A stretch of DNA of 64,000 nucleotides, taken from contig NZ_FOAN01000004.1 of assembly GCF_900109525.1 (NCBI RefSeq), positions 248,001-312,000 of the forward strand, read 5' to 3'. Position numbers and translations under genes: made by a program. Positions 38,499 through 46,588 of the stretch are shown here, one piece after another. This stretch comes from Allobosea lupini. GTDB lineage: Bacteria > Pseudomonadota > Alphaproteobacteria > Rhizobiales > Beijerinckiaceae. The notes beneath the pieces were generated by a model. The model saw only the letters and a program-made list of their open reading frames with translations. It was not told the DNA's origin and made no database searches. Positions within the stretch are counted from its first letter, which is position 1. Every line of letters starts with the position of its first letter.

Positions 38499-39611
38499 AT
38501 GCGCGCGCTCGGCGTCGGCCTGATCGGTACCGGCTATATGGGCAAATGCCATGCGCTGGCCTGGAACGCCGTCGCACCGGTCTTCGGCGACGTGCGTCGT
38601 CCGAAGCTCGCCATGCTCTGCGAGGTCGACGAGGCCCTGGCGGCGCAGCGGGCCGGCGAGTTCGGCTTCGCTGAATCGACCGCCGACTGGAAGGCGCTGA
38701 TCGCTCATCCCGAGGTCGATGTCGTCTCGATCACCACGCCGAACGCCTTCCATGCGCAGATGGCGATCGCGGCGCTGAAAGCCGGCAAGCATGTCTGGTG
38801 CGAGAAGCCGATGGCGACGAGCCTCGCCGACGCCGAAGCGATGCTGGTGGCGGCGAAGGCGGCCGGCACGGTCGCCGCCCTCGGCTACAACTACATCCAG
38901 AACCCCGCGATCCGGCTGGCGCAACGCCTGATCGCCGATGGCACGATCGGGCCTGTCAACCATGTCCGCGTCGAGATGGACGAGGACTTCATGGCCGATG
39001 CCGGCGCGTTGTTCTCCTGGAAGAGCGAGGCGGCGTCCGGCCATGGCGCGCTCGACGATTTTGGCGTGCACGCCTTCTCGCTGATCAAGGTGCTGATCGG
39101 CGAGGTCGAAGCCGTGATGGCCGATATGGCCAGGCCCTATGCCGAGCGCCCGCTCGCGGCCGGCGGCACCCGCGCGGTCGAGACCCACGACATTGCGACC
39201 TTGCTGCTGCGCCTCTCGTCCGGCGCTTCCGGGCTCGTCGCGCTCAACCGCTCGGCCTGGGGCCGCAAGGGCCGCATCGCCCTGCAGGTTTTTGGTGCCA
39301 AGGGGACGATCGCCTACGACCAGGAGCGGATGAACGAGATCGAGCTCTACACCGCCGACGGCGACAGCGACGTCCAGGGCTTCCGCCGCATCCTGACCGC
39401 CCCGGCGCACGCGCCCTATGACCGCTTCATCCCGGCACCCGGTCATGGCCTCGGCTTCAACGAGCTCAAGATCATCGAATGCCGCGAGCTGCTCCGCGCC
39501 ATCGCCGGCGAGCCTGCGCATCTCCTCGATTTCGAGGCAGGCCTGCGCATCGAGCGTACGGTCGACGCCGCGGCCCGGAGTTTCCGCGAAGGGCGCTGGA
39601 CGACGATCTGA
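38499..39611 (+). CDS. Gfo/Idh/MocA family oxidoreductase
   Basis: 370 residues. The N-terminal Rossmann motif GVGLIGTGYMGKCHALAW binds NAD(P), TTPNAFHAQMAIAALKAGKH leads to the family motif CEKPMATS (near residue 108), and the C-terminal domain contains GALDDFGVHAFSLIKVLIG. These enzymes oxidise or epimerise sugars, inositols and related polyols. It follows the sugar-type ABC importer, separated by repeat elements, and probably acts on the imported compound. GGAAGAAGG lies before the ATG. Confidence 0.9.
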   Translation: MRALGVGLIGTGYMGKCHALAWNAVAPVFGDVRRPKLAMLCEVDEALAAQRAGEFGFAESTADWKALIAHPEVDVVSITTPNAFHAQMAIAALKAGKHVWCEKPMATSLADAEAMLVAAKAAGTVAALGYNYIQNPAIRLAQRLIADGTIGPVNHVRVEMDEDFMADAGALFSWKSEAASGHGALDDFGVHAFSLIKVLIGEVEAVMADMARPYAERPLAAGGTRAVETHDIATLLLRLSSGASGLVALNRSAWGRKGRIALQVFGAKGTIAYDQERMNEIELYTADGDSDVQGFRRILTAPAHAPYDRFIPAPGHGLGFNELKIIECRELLRAIAGEPAHLLDFEAGLRIERTVDAAARSFREGRWTTI

Positions 39612-39697
39612 GGACCTGCTTCGCTGACATCGTGGACGAAGCGTGATTTTCGGCGATCCAGCCGGTTCCGGTCGCCAGAAAAGCGCGCTAGAAATAT

Positions 39698-39713
39698 CGT
39701 TCGTATACGAACG
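39698..39713. promoter_or_regulatory. Perfect 16-base palindrome CGTTCGTATACGAACG, candidate MarR operator
   Basis: The palindrome is perfect over 16 bases and ends 10 bases before the MarR start codon, the classical position for autoregulation. Its core TTCGTATACGAA resembles the palindromes at 43283, 43419 and 43584. Confidence 0.75.
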
Positions 39714-39723
39714 AGGACCAGCG

Positions 39724-40179
39724 ATGGCGCGACCGAGCACTGCGGCCGAGACGCCCGACCTTGCCGATGAGAGCTATGATCTCGCCGAGCAGGTCGGCTT
39801 CATCATGCGCCAGGCGGCGCAGCGCCATGTCTCGATCTTCAACGAGATCATGGGCGCCGACCTGACGCCGACGCAATGGGCGGTGCTGGCGCGGCTTTAC
39901 CAGGATGGCGGGTCCTCGCAGAACCTTCTGGGACGCCAGACCGCGATGGACGCGGCCACGATCAAGGGCGTGGTCGACCGTCTGCTCAAGCGCAAGCTGG
40001 TGCAGACCAAGCCCGATCCGGAGGATGGCCGCCGACTCATCGTCGAGCTCAGCCCGGCCGGGGTCGACTACACGCGCGAGCTACTGCCCAAGGCGGAGAC
40101 AGTGACCAAGGTGACGCTGGCCCCGCTCGCGACCAACCAGCGGGCGACGCTGATCGCGCTGCTGAAGCAGCTGCGCTGA
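39724..40179 (+). CDS. MarR family regulator, NicR-like
   Basis: 151 residues from the ATG at 39724 (GAGGA upstream); the frame is open from 39643 but the extension covers the operator. YDLAEQVGFIMRQAAQRHVS is the N-terminal dimerisation helix typical of the subgroup that includes NicR, the 6-hydroxynicotinate-responsive repressor of nicotinate degradation. The winged helix reads LTPTQWAVLARLYQDGG, DAATIKGVVDRLLKRKLVQ and DPEDGRRLIVELSPAG. It is convergent with the nadC/fusion operon. Regulation of the adjacent pyridine-acid genes is inferred from the shared palindromes. Confidence 0.9.
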   Translation: MARPSTAAETPDLADESYDLAEQVGFIMRQAAQRHVSIFNEIMGADLTPTQWAVLARLYQDGGSSQNLLGRQTAMDAATIKGVVDRLLKRKLVQTKPDPEDGRRLIVELSPAGVDYTRELLPKAETVTKVTLAPLATNQRATLIALLKQLR

Positions 40180-40205
40180 GGCTTTTCAGGCGGATCAGGC
40201 TTTAA

Positions 40206-40325
40206 CGCGAGTCATCCCGGGCGACCGAAGTGAGACCCGGGATCCATTCCGGAGCCTTTCCGATAGAGGTTCCGGAATGGGTCCCGGATCGGCGCGGCTT
40301 CGCCGCTTGTCCGGGATGACTCGCG
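40206..40325. repeat. Intergenic palindromic repeat element, type 2
   Basis: Perfect 15-base outer arms CGCGAGTCATCCCGG and CCGGGATGACTCGCG bound a 120-base element with an inner pair (CATTCCGGA / TCCGGAATG). Its right part contains the 35-base unit found at 38434. It lies between the convergent MarR and fusion genes and could serve as a bidirectional terminator. Confidence 0.8.
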
Positions 40326-40346
40326 TTTGGGTGTGCAGGAATTCAG

Positions 40347-42389
40347 CTACCTGATCACGTAGCAGTCGCAGCTCTCCGCCATCGCCTTGGCCTCGTCGAG
40401 ATCGCTCGAGGCGCTGGCATGGATGGCGAAGAGCGGATCGCCGACCGCAACGGCGTCGCCGACATGGCGGCGCAGATCGATGCCGGCCGCCTTATCGAAC
40501 GGCGCTCCCGCACGCCGCGCGATTCCCGCGACCGCCCAGCCGTCGATCTCGGTGACGAGCCCCGCCTTTGGCGAGCGCACGGTATGGACCAGCAGCCCCG
40601 GCGCGACCGGCGGCTCGCGCCGCCCCTGCGCATCGATAATCCGCTCGAAGGCGGCGCGCGCCGCGCCGGAGCGCAGCAGTTCCTCCGCGCGTGCCCGCCC
40701 GGCCGCGATCGAGCCGAGGGTCGGGTCCCAGGCCAGGATGCGGCTGGCGAAGAACAGCGCCTTCTCGACCAGGTCGGCCGGTGCCTGCGGGTCGTTATCG
40801 AGCACCCAGCCGACATCGCGGCATTCCAGCGCCGGGCCGATGCCGCGCCCGATCGGCCGGCTGCCATCGGTCGGGAAGGCCTTGACGACGAGGCCGAGCC
40901 CGGCACCGACCGTCTCGAACAAATCAGCCAGTTCGGCGGCTTCCGCTTCGCTTCTCAGCTTCGCGCGCGGGCCATAGGGCAGGTCGACGATGACATGGGT
41001 CGAGCCCGCCGTGAGCTTCTTCGACAGGATCGAAGCGACCGACCAGCGGTTGGAATCGATGCCGAGCGGCCGCGTGATCGCGTTCATCACGTCGTCGACG
41101 ACGGAATGGTTGAGCCGCCCGTTCCAGGCGATGCAGCCGCGCGCCTTTTCCACGCAGGCGCGCAATTCGGCCGGGTTCAGCTCGACGCGGGCGAGCGCCT
41201 CCATCGCATCGGCCGTGCCCGCCGCCGAAGTGATGGCGCGCGACGAGGTCTTCGGCATCAGGAAGGCGCCATGCGCGGCGACGATCGGCACGACGATCAG
41301 CGTGATCCGGCTGCCCGGAATGCCGCCCATCGAATGCTTGTCGACGACGATCCCGTCCGGCCAGGTGATCTTTTGCGCGAAGCGGGTGCGCACCCGCGCC
41401 AGCGCGACGACCTCGTCGTCGGAGAGCGTCTGCGTCGCCGCGACCAGGAAGGCCGCGACCTCGCCATCGGGATAGCGCGCCTCGACGATGTCGCGGATCA
41501 GCGTGTGGTACTGCTCCTCGGTGAGCTCGCCGCCCTGGATCTTGCGGGTCAGCGCCGCCCGGCTCTCCGGCGAGGGCGTGCGCCGGAGCGTGACTTCGCT
41601 GCCCTCGGGCAGACCGAGCTCGTCGAAGGCCTCGGCCGAGAGGCCGATCTCGTCGCCCGCGAGCAGCGCGGGTAAATCGACCACCTGTACGTTCGAGCGG
41701 ATGCTGGCGCCGACACCGGAAATCTCGACCCGTCCCGGCCCGAGATAGTCGAAGCCGTTGACGATCTCGCCCTTGGCCGGGAGATAAGCGCAGTGCGCCC
41801 GTCCCGCGAAAAGCGGCAGGCGGCGCAGGCGCATCGTGTTGGCGGCGGCCTCGACCGCAGCGACGAAGCGCTCGATGCCGATCTCGACACTCTGGTCGTT
41901 GCAGATCGTCGCCGCCCGGATTCCGTCCGGACGCGGCTCGACCGTGCGCGACAGGCGCTTCTCGATCGCTTCGCCGCTCTCGCGCCCGCGCCCGGCGATA
42001 CGGGCGGCGAGCACCTCGGGCGGCGCCGTGACCTCGACCACGACGAAACGCGGCAGGCGGGCGGCGAGCGCCGCGATCGTGGCGCGCGAGCCATTGGCGA
42101 TGACGTTGCGCCCGGCCTCGACCAGCCGCTTCAGTTCGGCCGGCAGGCCGTAGCGCAGGCCGTGGGCGCCCCAGGTGATCAGGAAGTCGCCTTTGGCCTC
42201 GCGCGCGTCGAAGGCCTCGTCCGTCGCCGCCTCATGGTCCTCGCCCGGCGAGCCCGCGGGGCGGGTGACGACGCGGCGCGCGAAGACATAGCGGCCGGTC
42301 GGCTCCAGCAAGGCGCGGGCGCCGTCGATCAGCGAGTCCTTGCCGGCCCCGCTTGGGCCGACGACGAGGAAGAAGGTGCCTTGCCGCAT
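40347..42389 (-). CDS. Fusion: ribose-1,5-bisphosphate kinase PhnN + AMP/thymidine phosphorylase family
   Basis: 680 residues from the ATG at 42389; an open extension to 42659 is antisense-like reading of nadC. Residues 1-185 are a complete PhnN: P-loop VVGPSGAGKDSL (9-20), ARRVVTRPAG, DFLITWGAHGLRYGLP and VEVTAPPEVLAARIAGRGR. PhnN phosphorylates ribose 1,5-bisphosphate to PRPP. Residues from about 190 to 680 match the archaeal-type AMP phosphorylase / type 2 putative thymidine phosphorylase family: VDKHSMGGIPGSRITLIVVP, FLMPKTSSRAITSAAGTADA and a C-terminal domain ending CDCYVIR. AMP phosphorylase makes ribose 1,5-bisphosphate from a nucleotide and phosphate, so the two domains catalyse consecutive steps from NMP to PRPP. 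No stop or frameshift separates them. It starts 20 bases after nadC. Confidence 0.9.
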   Translation of the reverse strand: MRQGTFFLVVGPSGAGKDSLIDGARALLEPTGRYVFARRVVTRPAGSPGEDHEAATDEAFDAREAKGDFLITWGAHGLRYGLPAELKRLVEAGRNVIANGSRATIAALAARLPRFVVVEVTAPPEVLAARIAGRGRESGEAIEKRLSRTVEPRPDGIRAATICNDQSVEIGIERFVAAVEAAANTMRLRRLPLFAGRAHCAYLPAKGEIVNGFDYLGPGRVEISGVGASIRSNVQVVDLPALLAGDEIGLSAEAFDELGLPEGSEVTLRRTPSPESRAALTRKIQGGELTEEQYHTLIRDIVEARYPDGEVAAFLVAATQTLSDDEVVALARVRTRFAQKITWPDGIVVDKHSMGGIPGSRITLIVVPIVAAHGAFLMPKTSSRAITSAAGTADAMEALARVELNPAELRACVEKARGCIAWNGRLNHSVVDDVMNAITRPLGIDSNRWSVASILSKKLTAGSTHVIVDLPYGPRAKLRSEAEAAELADLFETVGAGLGLVVKAFPTDGSRPIGRGIGPALECRDVGWVLDNDPQAPADLVEKALFFASRILAWDPTLGSIAAGRARAEELLRSGAARAAFERIIDAQGRREPPVAPGLLVHTVRSPKAGLVTEIDGWAVAGIARRAGAPFDKAAGIDLRRHVGDAVAVGDPLFAIHASASSDLDEAKAMAESCDCYVIR

Positions 42390-42409
42390 TCCCTGGCCGC
42401 AGTCCCTGC

Positions 42410-43243
42410 TCAGGCTTCGTCGAGGCCGATATCCACCGCCGGCGCCGACTGGGTGATCTTGCTGGTCGAGATATAGTCGACACCGGTCCTGGAGATCGGG
42501 CCGATCGTGTCGATATTGATGCCGCCGGAGGCCTCGACCTTGGCGCGGCCGGCGATCAGCTCGACCGCCTTGGTCATGTCGGCGACCGACATGTTGTCGA
42601 GCATGATCACGTCGGCGCCGGCCCTGGCGGCCTCTTCGACCTGCTCGAGCCGGTCGCACTCGACCTCGAGCTTGGTCAGCACCGGCAGCTTCTTGCGGGC
42701 GCGTTCGACGGCGGCGGTGATGCTGCCGCAGACGGCGATGTGGTTGTCCTTGATCATCACGCCATTATCGAGGCCGAGGCGGTGGTTGAGGCCGCCGCCG
42801 CAGGTCACCGCGTGCTTCTCCATCATGCGCAGGCCGGGCGTGGTCTTGCGGGTGTCGATCAGGCGCGCCTTGCTGCCGGCCATGGCGGCGGCGTAGCGCG
42901 CGGTCTCGTTGGCGATGCCGGAGAGGCGCTGGGCGATGTTGAGCGCGGTGCGCTCGGCGGTGAGCACGCTGCGGGCCGAGCCCTCGATCTCGACCAGGAT
43001 CGCGCCCTTCTCGACCTTGTCGCCGTCCTTGACGCGCAGGGTCACCTTGAGATCGGGATCGTAGCGCTTGAACACCCGGGCTGCGACCTCGACGCCGGCG
43101 ACGATCATCGGCTCGCGGGCGTTCATGTGGAACCTGCCGGTCTCATTCGGCTCGATCATCACCTGGACGGTGAGGTCGCAGGCGCCGATGTCCTCGACAA
43201 GCCAATGGTCGATCAGGCGGTCCGTGGCGAAGACGTCATACAT
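42410..43243 (-). CDS. nadC: Quinolinate phosphoribosyltransferase (NadC family)
   Basis: 277 residues from the ATG at 43243 (GGAGAGAGGG upstream). The family blocks are intact: AERTALNIAQRLSGIAN (about 97-112), DTRKTTPGLRMMEKHAVTCG (130-149), NHRLGLDNGVMIKDNHI (153-169) and VEASGGIN. The enzyme converts quinolinate and PRPP to nicotinate mononucleotide, CO2 and PPi. nadA and nadB are absent, and it is cotranscribed with a PRPP-generating fusion gene and preceded by a MarR-type palindrome, so a catabolic or accessory role is more likely than housekeeping NAD synthesis. An altered pyridine substrate cannot be excluded. Confidence 0.9.
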   Translation of the reverse strand: MYDVFATDRLIDHWLVEDIGACDLTVQVMIEPNETGRFHMNAREPMIVAGVEVAARVFKRYDPDLKVTLRVKDGDKVEKGAILVEIEGSARSVLTAERTALNIAQRLSGIANETARYAAAMAGSKARLIDTRKTTPGLRMMEKHAVTCGGGLNHRLGLDNGVMIKDNHIAVCGSITAAVERARKKLPVLTKLEVECDRLEQVEEAARAGADVIMLDNMSVADMTKAVELIAGRAKVEASGGINIDTIGPISRTGVDYISTSKITQSAPAVDIGLDEA

Positions 43244-43282
43244 GGCAGGGCCCTCTCTCCCGCGGCGATACCGCTTCAAACA

Positions 43283-43298
43283 TGTTTGTATGCAAACA
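43283..43298. promoter_or_regulatory. Candidate MarR operator TGTTTGtatgCAAACA (nadC side)
   Basis: An inverted repeat with perfect 6-base arms, 40 bases upstream of the nadC start. It matches the palindrome at 43584 closely and resembles that before the MarR gene. Confidence 0.7.
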
Positions 43299-43418
43299 AT
43301 AGCAGCGGGAAAATTTGGCTGTCAATGCGCCATCGATGCCGTGCTTGCAACCGCCAATCGCGTCATATGGAAGTCACCTCGGCCGGGTAGGAGCGCCGCA
43401 CAGAAGCGCCTCGAATAT

Positions 43419-43432
43419 TCTTGTATGCAAGA
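43419..43432. promoter_or_regulatory. Weaker operator-like site TCTTGtatgCAAGA
   Basis: A 14-base inverted repeat with the same TTGTATGCAA core, midway in the 391-base divergent region between nadC and the reductase gene. It could be an auxiliary site for looping or cooperative binding. Confidence 0.5.
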
Positions 43433-43583
43433 TTACGTGGGCACACTGTCCTCTCATCGACGAATCGGCACGCGCTCGGCCGTCGCGGCCGAAGCTGTGG
43501 GCCAGCCCTGGGAACAGGCGTAGGGTGGGGGCGGTCCCGCGCCTCGCGGCTGTCTTGACTTGCTCCAAGAGGCGCGCCAGTAT

Positions 43584-43599
43584 CGTTTGTACACAAACA
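43584..43599. promoter_or_regulatory. Candidate MarR operator CGTTTGTACACAAACA (reductase side)
   Basis: An inverted repeat with perfect GTTTGT/ACAAAC arms, 35 bases upstream of the reductase start codon. It pairs with the site near nadC to cover both divergent promoters. Apart from these sites I see no gene between 43244 and 43634. Confidence 0.7.
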
Positions 43600-43634
43600 A
43601 AATCCTCAAGGCCCGCTCTGCGGGAGGATCAAGC

Positions 43635-45119
43635 ATGGCGCTGGACGAAGCGAGCCCGGTCGCGGACGACAAGATCCGCTGCGATGCCTGCCCGGTGATG
43701 TGCTTCATCAAGCCGGGCGCCGTCGGCGCCTGCGATCGCTACGGCAATGTCGACGGCGAGCTGGTGCGGATGGAGCCGCATATCGTGCTCGAACGCACGC
43801 TGGAGCATGGCGGCGAAATCGTTCCCTTCGCCGGATCGCGCGAGTGGGACGGCGAGATCGTCCACCAGCAGGGCACCTTCATCACCGCGATCGGCGCCGG
43901 CACCACCTATCCCGACTACAAGCCCGCCCCGTTCATCGTCTCGTCCGAGGTCGACGGCGTCGACATGGTCACCGTCGTGACCGAGGGCATCTTCAGCTAT
44001 TGCGGCGTCAAGGTGAAGATCGACACCGACCGCTTCCTCGGCCCCGAGCAGGCGACGGTGCGCGTCGAGGGCGAGGCGATCGGCCATGTCACCACCGGCG
44101 AATACGGCTCGCAGATGCTCTCGCTCGGCGGCGTTCACCACCTCACCGGCGGCTCGAAGAAGGAGGGCCGCGTCACCTGCGACGCCCTGCTCCAGCTCAG
44201 CAACAGCAAGGCGGTCGAGCTGACCATCGACGAGGGCGAGACCGTGATCGTCCAGGCCGGCAAGCCGCCGATCGTCAACGGCATCCAGGAAAGCCGGATG
44301 CGCGTCGGCTGCGGCTCGGCGACGATCGGCATCTTCGCCAAGCAATGGCACGGAAAGGTCGACGAGGTCGTCGTCGTCGACGACCACATCACCGGCGTCC
44401 TCTCCGAGCACCAGGCCGGCAAGCTGCTCGGCATGGCCGGCACCGGCATCAAGCTGAAGGGCCGGCGCTCGACGCCCGGCCGCTATTTCCAGGTGGCGCA
44501 GCCCGGCACCGGCTGGGGCGGCACCAATATCAGCGACCCCCTGACCATTCTCGGGCCGTTCGATCCCAAGGTTGCCTATCCCGGCCTGCGCCTGCTGATG
44601 GTCTCGACCACCGGCGAGCACGCCGCCTATTACGAGCTCGACGAGAACCTCGTGCCGGTCGAGATGCAGATGCCGCAGCCGCTGGTCGAGCCGGTCGAGC
44701 GCATCGCCGAGAACTGCGAGCCGGCGCTGTCGACCGTTCTCTTCATCGGCGGCGCCGGCGGCTCGCTGCGCGCCGGCGTCACCGAGAACCCGGTCCGTTT
44801 GACCCGCTCGGTCAAGGATGCGCTGACTTATGTCACTTGTGGGGGAGCCCCTGTGTATATCTGGCCGGGCGGCGGCATCACCTTCATGGTCGACGTCACC
44901 CGCCTGCCCGAAAACGCCTTCGGCTATGTGCCGACCCCGGCCTTGGTCGCGCCGCTGGAGTTCACCATGAGCCTGACCGACTACGAGGCGCTCGGCGGCC
45001 ATATGGACGCGATCCAGCCGCTGGCTTCGCTCAAGGGCGGCAGCCGCCTGCGCCTGCCGCAGCGCCCGGACAATCCCTGGCCGCTGGCGCCGGAGCAGCC
45101 GCGCCGCTCGCTGGGGTAG
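43635..45119 (+). CDS. 6-hydroxynicotinate reductase-like iron-sulfur protein
   Basis: 494 residues from the ATG at 43635, with GGGAGGATC upstream. Cys16, Cys19, Cys23 and Cys33 in RCDACPVMCFIKPGAVGACD form a CxxCxxxC-x9-C site suited to a [4Fe-4S] cluster. The rest is a long single domain with FSYCGVKVKIDTDRFLGPE and TCGGAPVYIWPGGGITFMVD. From memory, proteins of this type are annotated as 6-hydroxynicotinate reductase, which reduces 6-hydroxynicotinate to 1,4,5,6-tetrahydro-6-oxonicotinate in a ferredoxin-dependent route. It heads a four-gene operon with UPF0280 and two DUF1185 genes. The annotation rests on recall and context, not on a search. Confidence 0.72.
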   Translation: MALDEASPVADDKIRCDACPVMCFIKPGAVGACDRYGNVDGELVRMEPHIVLERTLEHGGEIVPFAGSREWDGEIVHQQGTFITAIGAGTTYPDYKPAPFIVSSEVDGVDMVTVVTEGIFSYCGVKVKIDTDRFLGPEQATVRVEGEAIGHVTTGEYGSQMLSLGGVHHLTGGSKKEGRVTCDALLQLSNSKAVELTIDEGETVIVQAGKPPIVNGIQESRMRVGCGSATIGIFAKQWHGKVDEVVVVDDHITGVLSEHQAGKLLGMAGTGIKLKGRRSTPGRYFQVAQPGTGWGGTNISDPLTILGPFDPKVAYPGLRLLMVSTTGEHAAYYELDENLVPVEMQMPQPLVEPVERIAENCEPALSTVLFIGGAGGSLRAGVTENPVRLTRSVKDALTYVTCGGAPVYIWPGGGITFMVDVTRLPENAFGYVPTPALVAPLEFTMSLTDYEALGGHMDAIQPLASLKGGSRLRLPQRPDNPWPLAPEQPRRSLG

Positions 45120-45123
45120 GGCG

Positions 45124-46011
45124 ATGTGGGAGAAGCCCTCCGCGCGCGTCCTGCCGGATGGCCGGCGCCTGCTGCTGCAGCAGGGCCCGATCGATCTCGT
45201 CATCGAGGCCGTCGGCGAGCAAGCCGCGGTCAGGGCCGCGCACGAGGCTGCCATCCTTCGCTTCGACGGCCTGCTTGTCGAACTCTGTGACGAGCTGCAG
45301 CTGCTGCGCACGGCGGTGACCCGGACGAGCCCGCTGCCGCTTGGCCCCGTCGCTCGGCGCATGCATGCGGCCGTCAGCCCCTTCGCCATCGGCGGCTTCA
45401 TCACCCCGATGGCCGCCGTCGCCGGCTCGGTGGCGCAGGAGATCCTCGGCGTGATCTGCCAGGCCGCGCCGCTGCGGCGCGCCTATGTCAACAATGGCGG
45501 CGACATCGCCCTGCATCTCGCCCCTGGCGAGCAGTTCCGCATCGGCCTGGTGAAGCGTCCCGACCGGCCGGAGTTCTTCGCAACCGCGACGATCCGGCCT
45601 GAACACGGCGTCGCCGGCATCGCCACATCGGGCTATCCCGGCCGCAGCTTCTCGCTGGGGATCGCCGAGGCGGTAACCGTAATGGCGCCCACAGCGGCCA
45701 TGGCCGACGCTGCCGCGACCATGATCGCCAATGCGATCGACCTGCCCGGCCATCCCGCGGTCGAGCGCCTGCCGGCCAGCTCGATCCAGAGCGACAGCGA
45801 TCTCGGCGAGCGGCTCGTCACTCGCGACGTCGGTCCGCTAGCCACCGACGAGATCGAGACCGCGCTTGCCGCCGGGCTGGCCGAGGCGGAGCGCCTGCGG
45901 GCGGCAGGTCTGATCGTCTCTGCGGCCATGCATCTTCAGGGCGTGAGTCACATGCTCGCCACGCCTATGATCGTTCAAGAAAAGCCTGAGAGGAGACTGG
46001 CCCGTGCCTGA
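45124..46011 (+). CDS. UPF0280 family protein (ApbE-like fold)
   Basis: 295 residues. The central block RRAYVNNGGDIALHLAPGE and GVAGIATSGYPGRSFSLGIA with DAAATMIANAIDLPGHPAVE matches UPF0280, a family related to the flavin transferase/FAD-binding ApbE fold. Its activity is unknown. It starts 4 bases after the reductase gene and its stop overlaps the next start by 8 bases, so it is a firm member of the operon. It may attach or deliver a flavin cofactor to the reductase (inference). Confidence 0.8.
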   Translation: MWEKPSARVLPDGRRLLLQQGPIDLVIEAVGEQAAVRAAHEAAILRFDGLLVELCDELQLLRTAVTRTSPLPLGPVARRMHAAVSPFAIGGFITPMAAVAGSVAQEILGVICQAAPLRRAYVNNGGDIALHLAPGEQFRIGLVKRPDRPEFFATATIRPEHGVAGIATSGYPGRSFSLGIAEAVTVMAPTAAMADAAATMIANAIDLPGHPAVERLPASSIQSDSDLGERLVTRDVGPLATDEIETALAAGLAEAERLRAAGLIVSAAMHLQGVSHMLATPMIVQEKPERRLARA

Positions 46012-46588
46012 GATCGCTGTCCGCAAATACGCCGTGACCGTCGAGGAGATCCATCACGAGGGCGGCCCCGCCGCCGCGGTGCCGCTGAAGCGCGGCGCGG
46101 CGCTGGCGGTGATCGCCAACCCCTATGCCGGCCGCTACGTCGAGGACATCCAGGGCTTCATGGACGACCTTAAGCCCTTCGGCCTCGCCATGGCGCAGCG
46201 CCTGCTCGCGGCGATGGGCGGCGATGCCAAGGCGATCCAGGGCTATGGCAAGGGCGCCATCGTCGGCGCCGCCGGCGAACTGGAGCATGGCGCGCTCTGG
46301 CATGTGCCGGGCGGCTACGCCATGCGCGAACTGCTCGGCGATGCCAAGGCCATCGTGCCCTCGACCAAAAAGGTCGGCGGCCCCGGCACGCGCCTCGACA
46401 TTCCCGTCACCCACATCAATGCCTCCTATGTCCGCAGCCATTTCGACGCCTTCGAGATCGGCATCACCGACGCTCCCAAGGCCGATGAATTGCTGTTCGC
46501 GCTGGTGATGACCACCGGCTCGCGCATCCATGCCCGCGTCGGCGGCCTCAAGGCGAGCGAGATCAAGGGCGAGGACGGCCTGCGATGA
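46004..46588 (+). CDS. Amino acid synthesis family protein (DUF1185), copy A
   Basis: 194 residues starting with GTG at 46004, with AGAGGAG upstream, overlapping UPF0280. Typical segments are RGAALAVIANPYAGRYVEDI, KAIQGYGKGAIVGAAGELEH and SYVRSHFDAFEIGITDAPKA. The family is described as amino acid synthesis or peptide-forming on thin evidence, and no catalytic mechanism is established. The second copy follows with an ATGA overlap. In this operon the pair may handle a ring-opened or reduced pyridine product; that is inference. Confidence 0.82.
   Translation: MPEIAVRKYAVTVEEIHHEGGPAAAVPLKRGAALAVIANPYAGRYVEDIQGFMDDLKPFGLAMAQRLLAAMGGDAKAIQGYGKGAIVGAAGELEHGALWHVPGGYAMRELLGDAKAIVPSTKKVGGPGTRLDIPVTHINASYVRSHFDAFEIGITDAPKADELLFALVMTTGSRIHARVGGLKASEIKGEDGLR

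Noticed and set aside
42390..42659. N-terminal extension of the PhnN-phosphorylase fusion
   Set aside because: The extension is an out-of-frame reading of nadC; the PhnN P-loop begins right after the ATG at 42389.
43629..45404. Open frame of 591 codons on the minus strand
   Set aside because: It is antisense to the reductase gene, which has cysteine motifs and a good ribosome-binding site.
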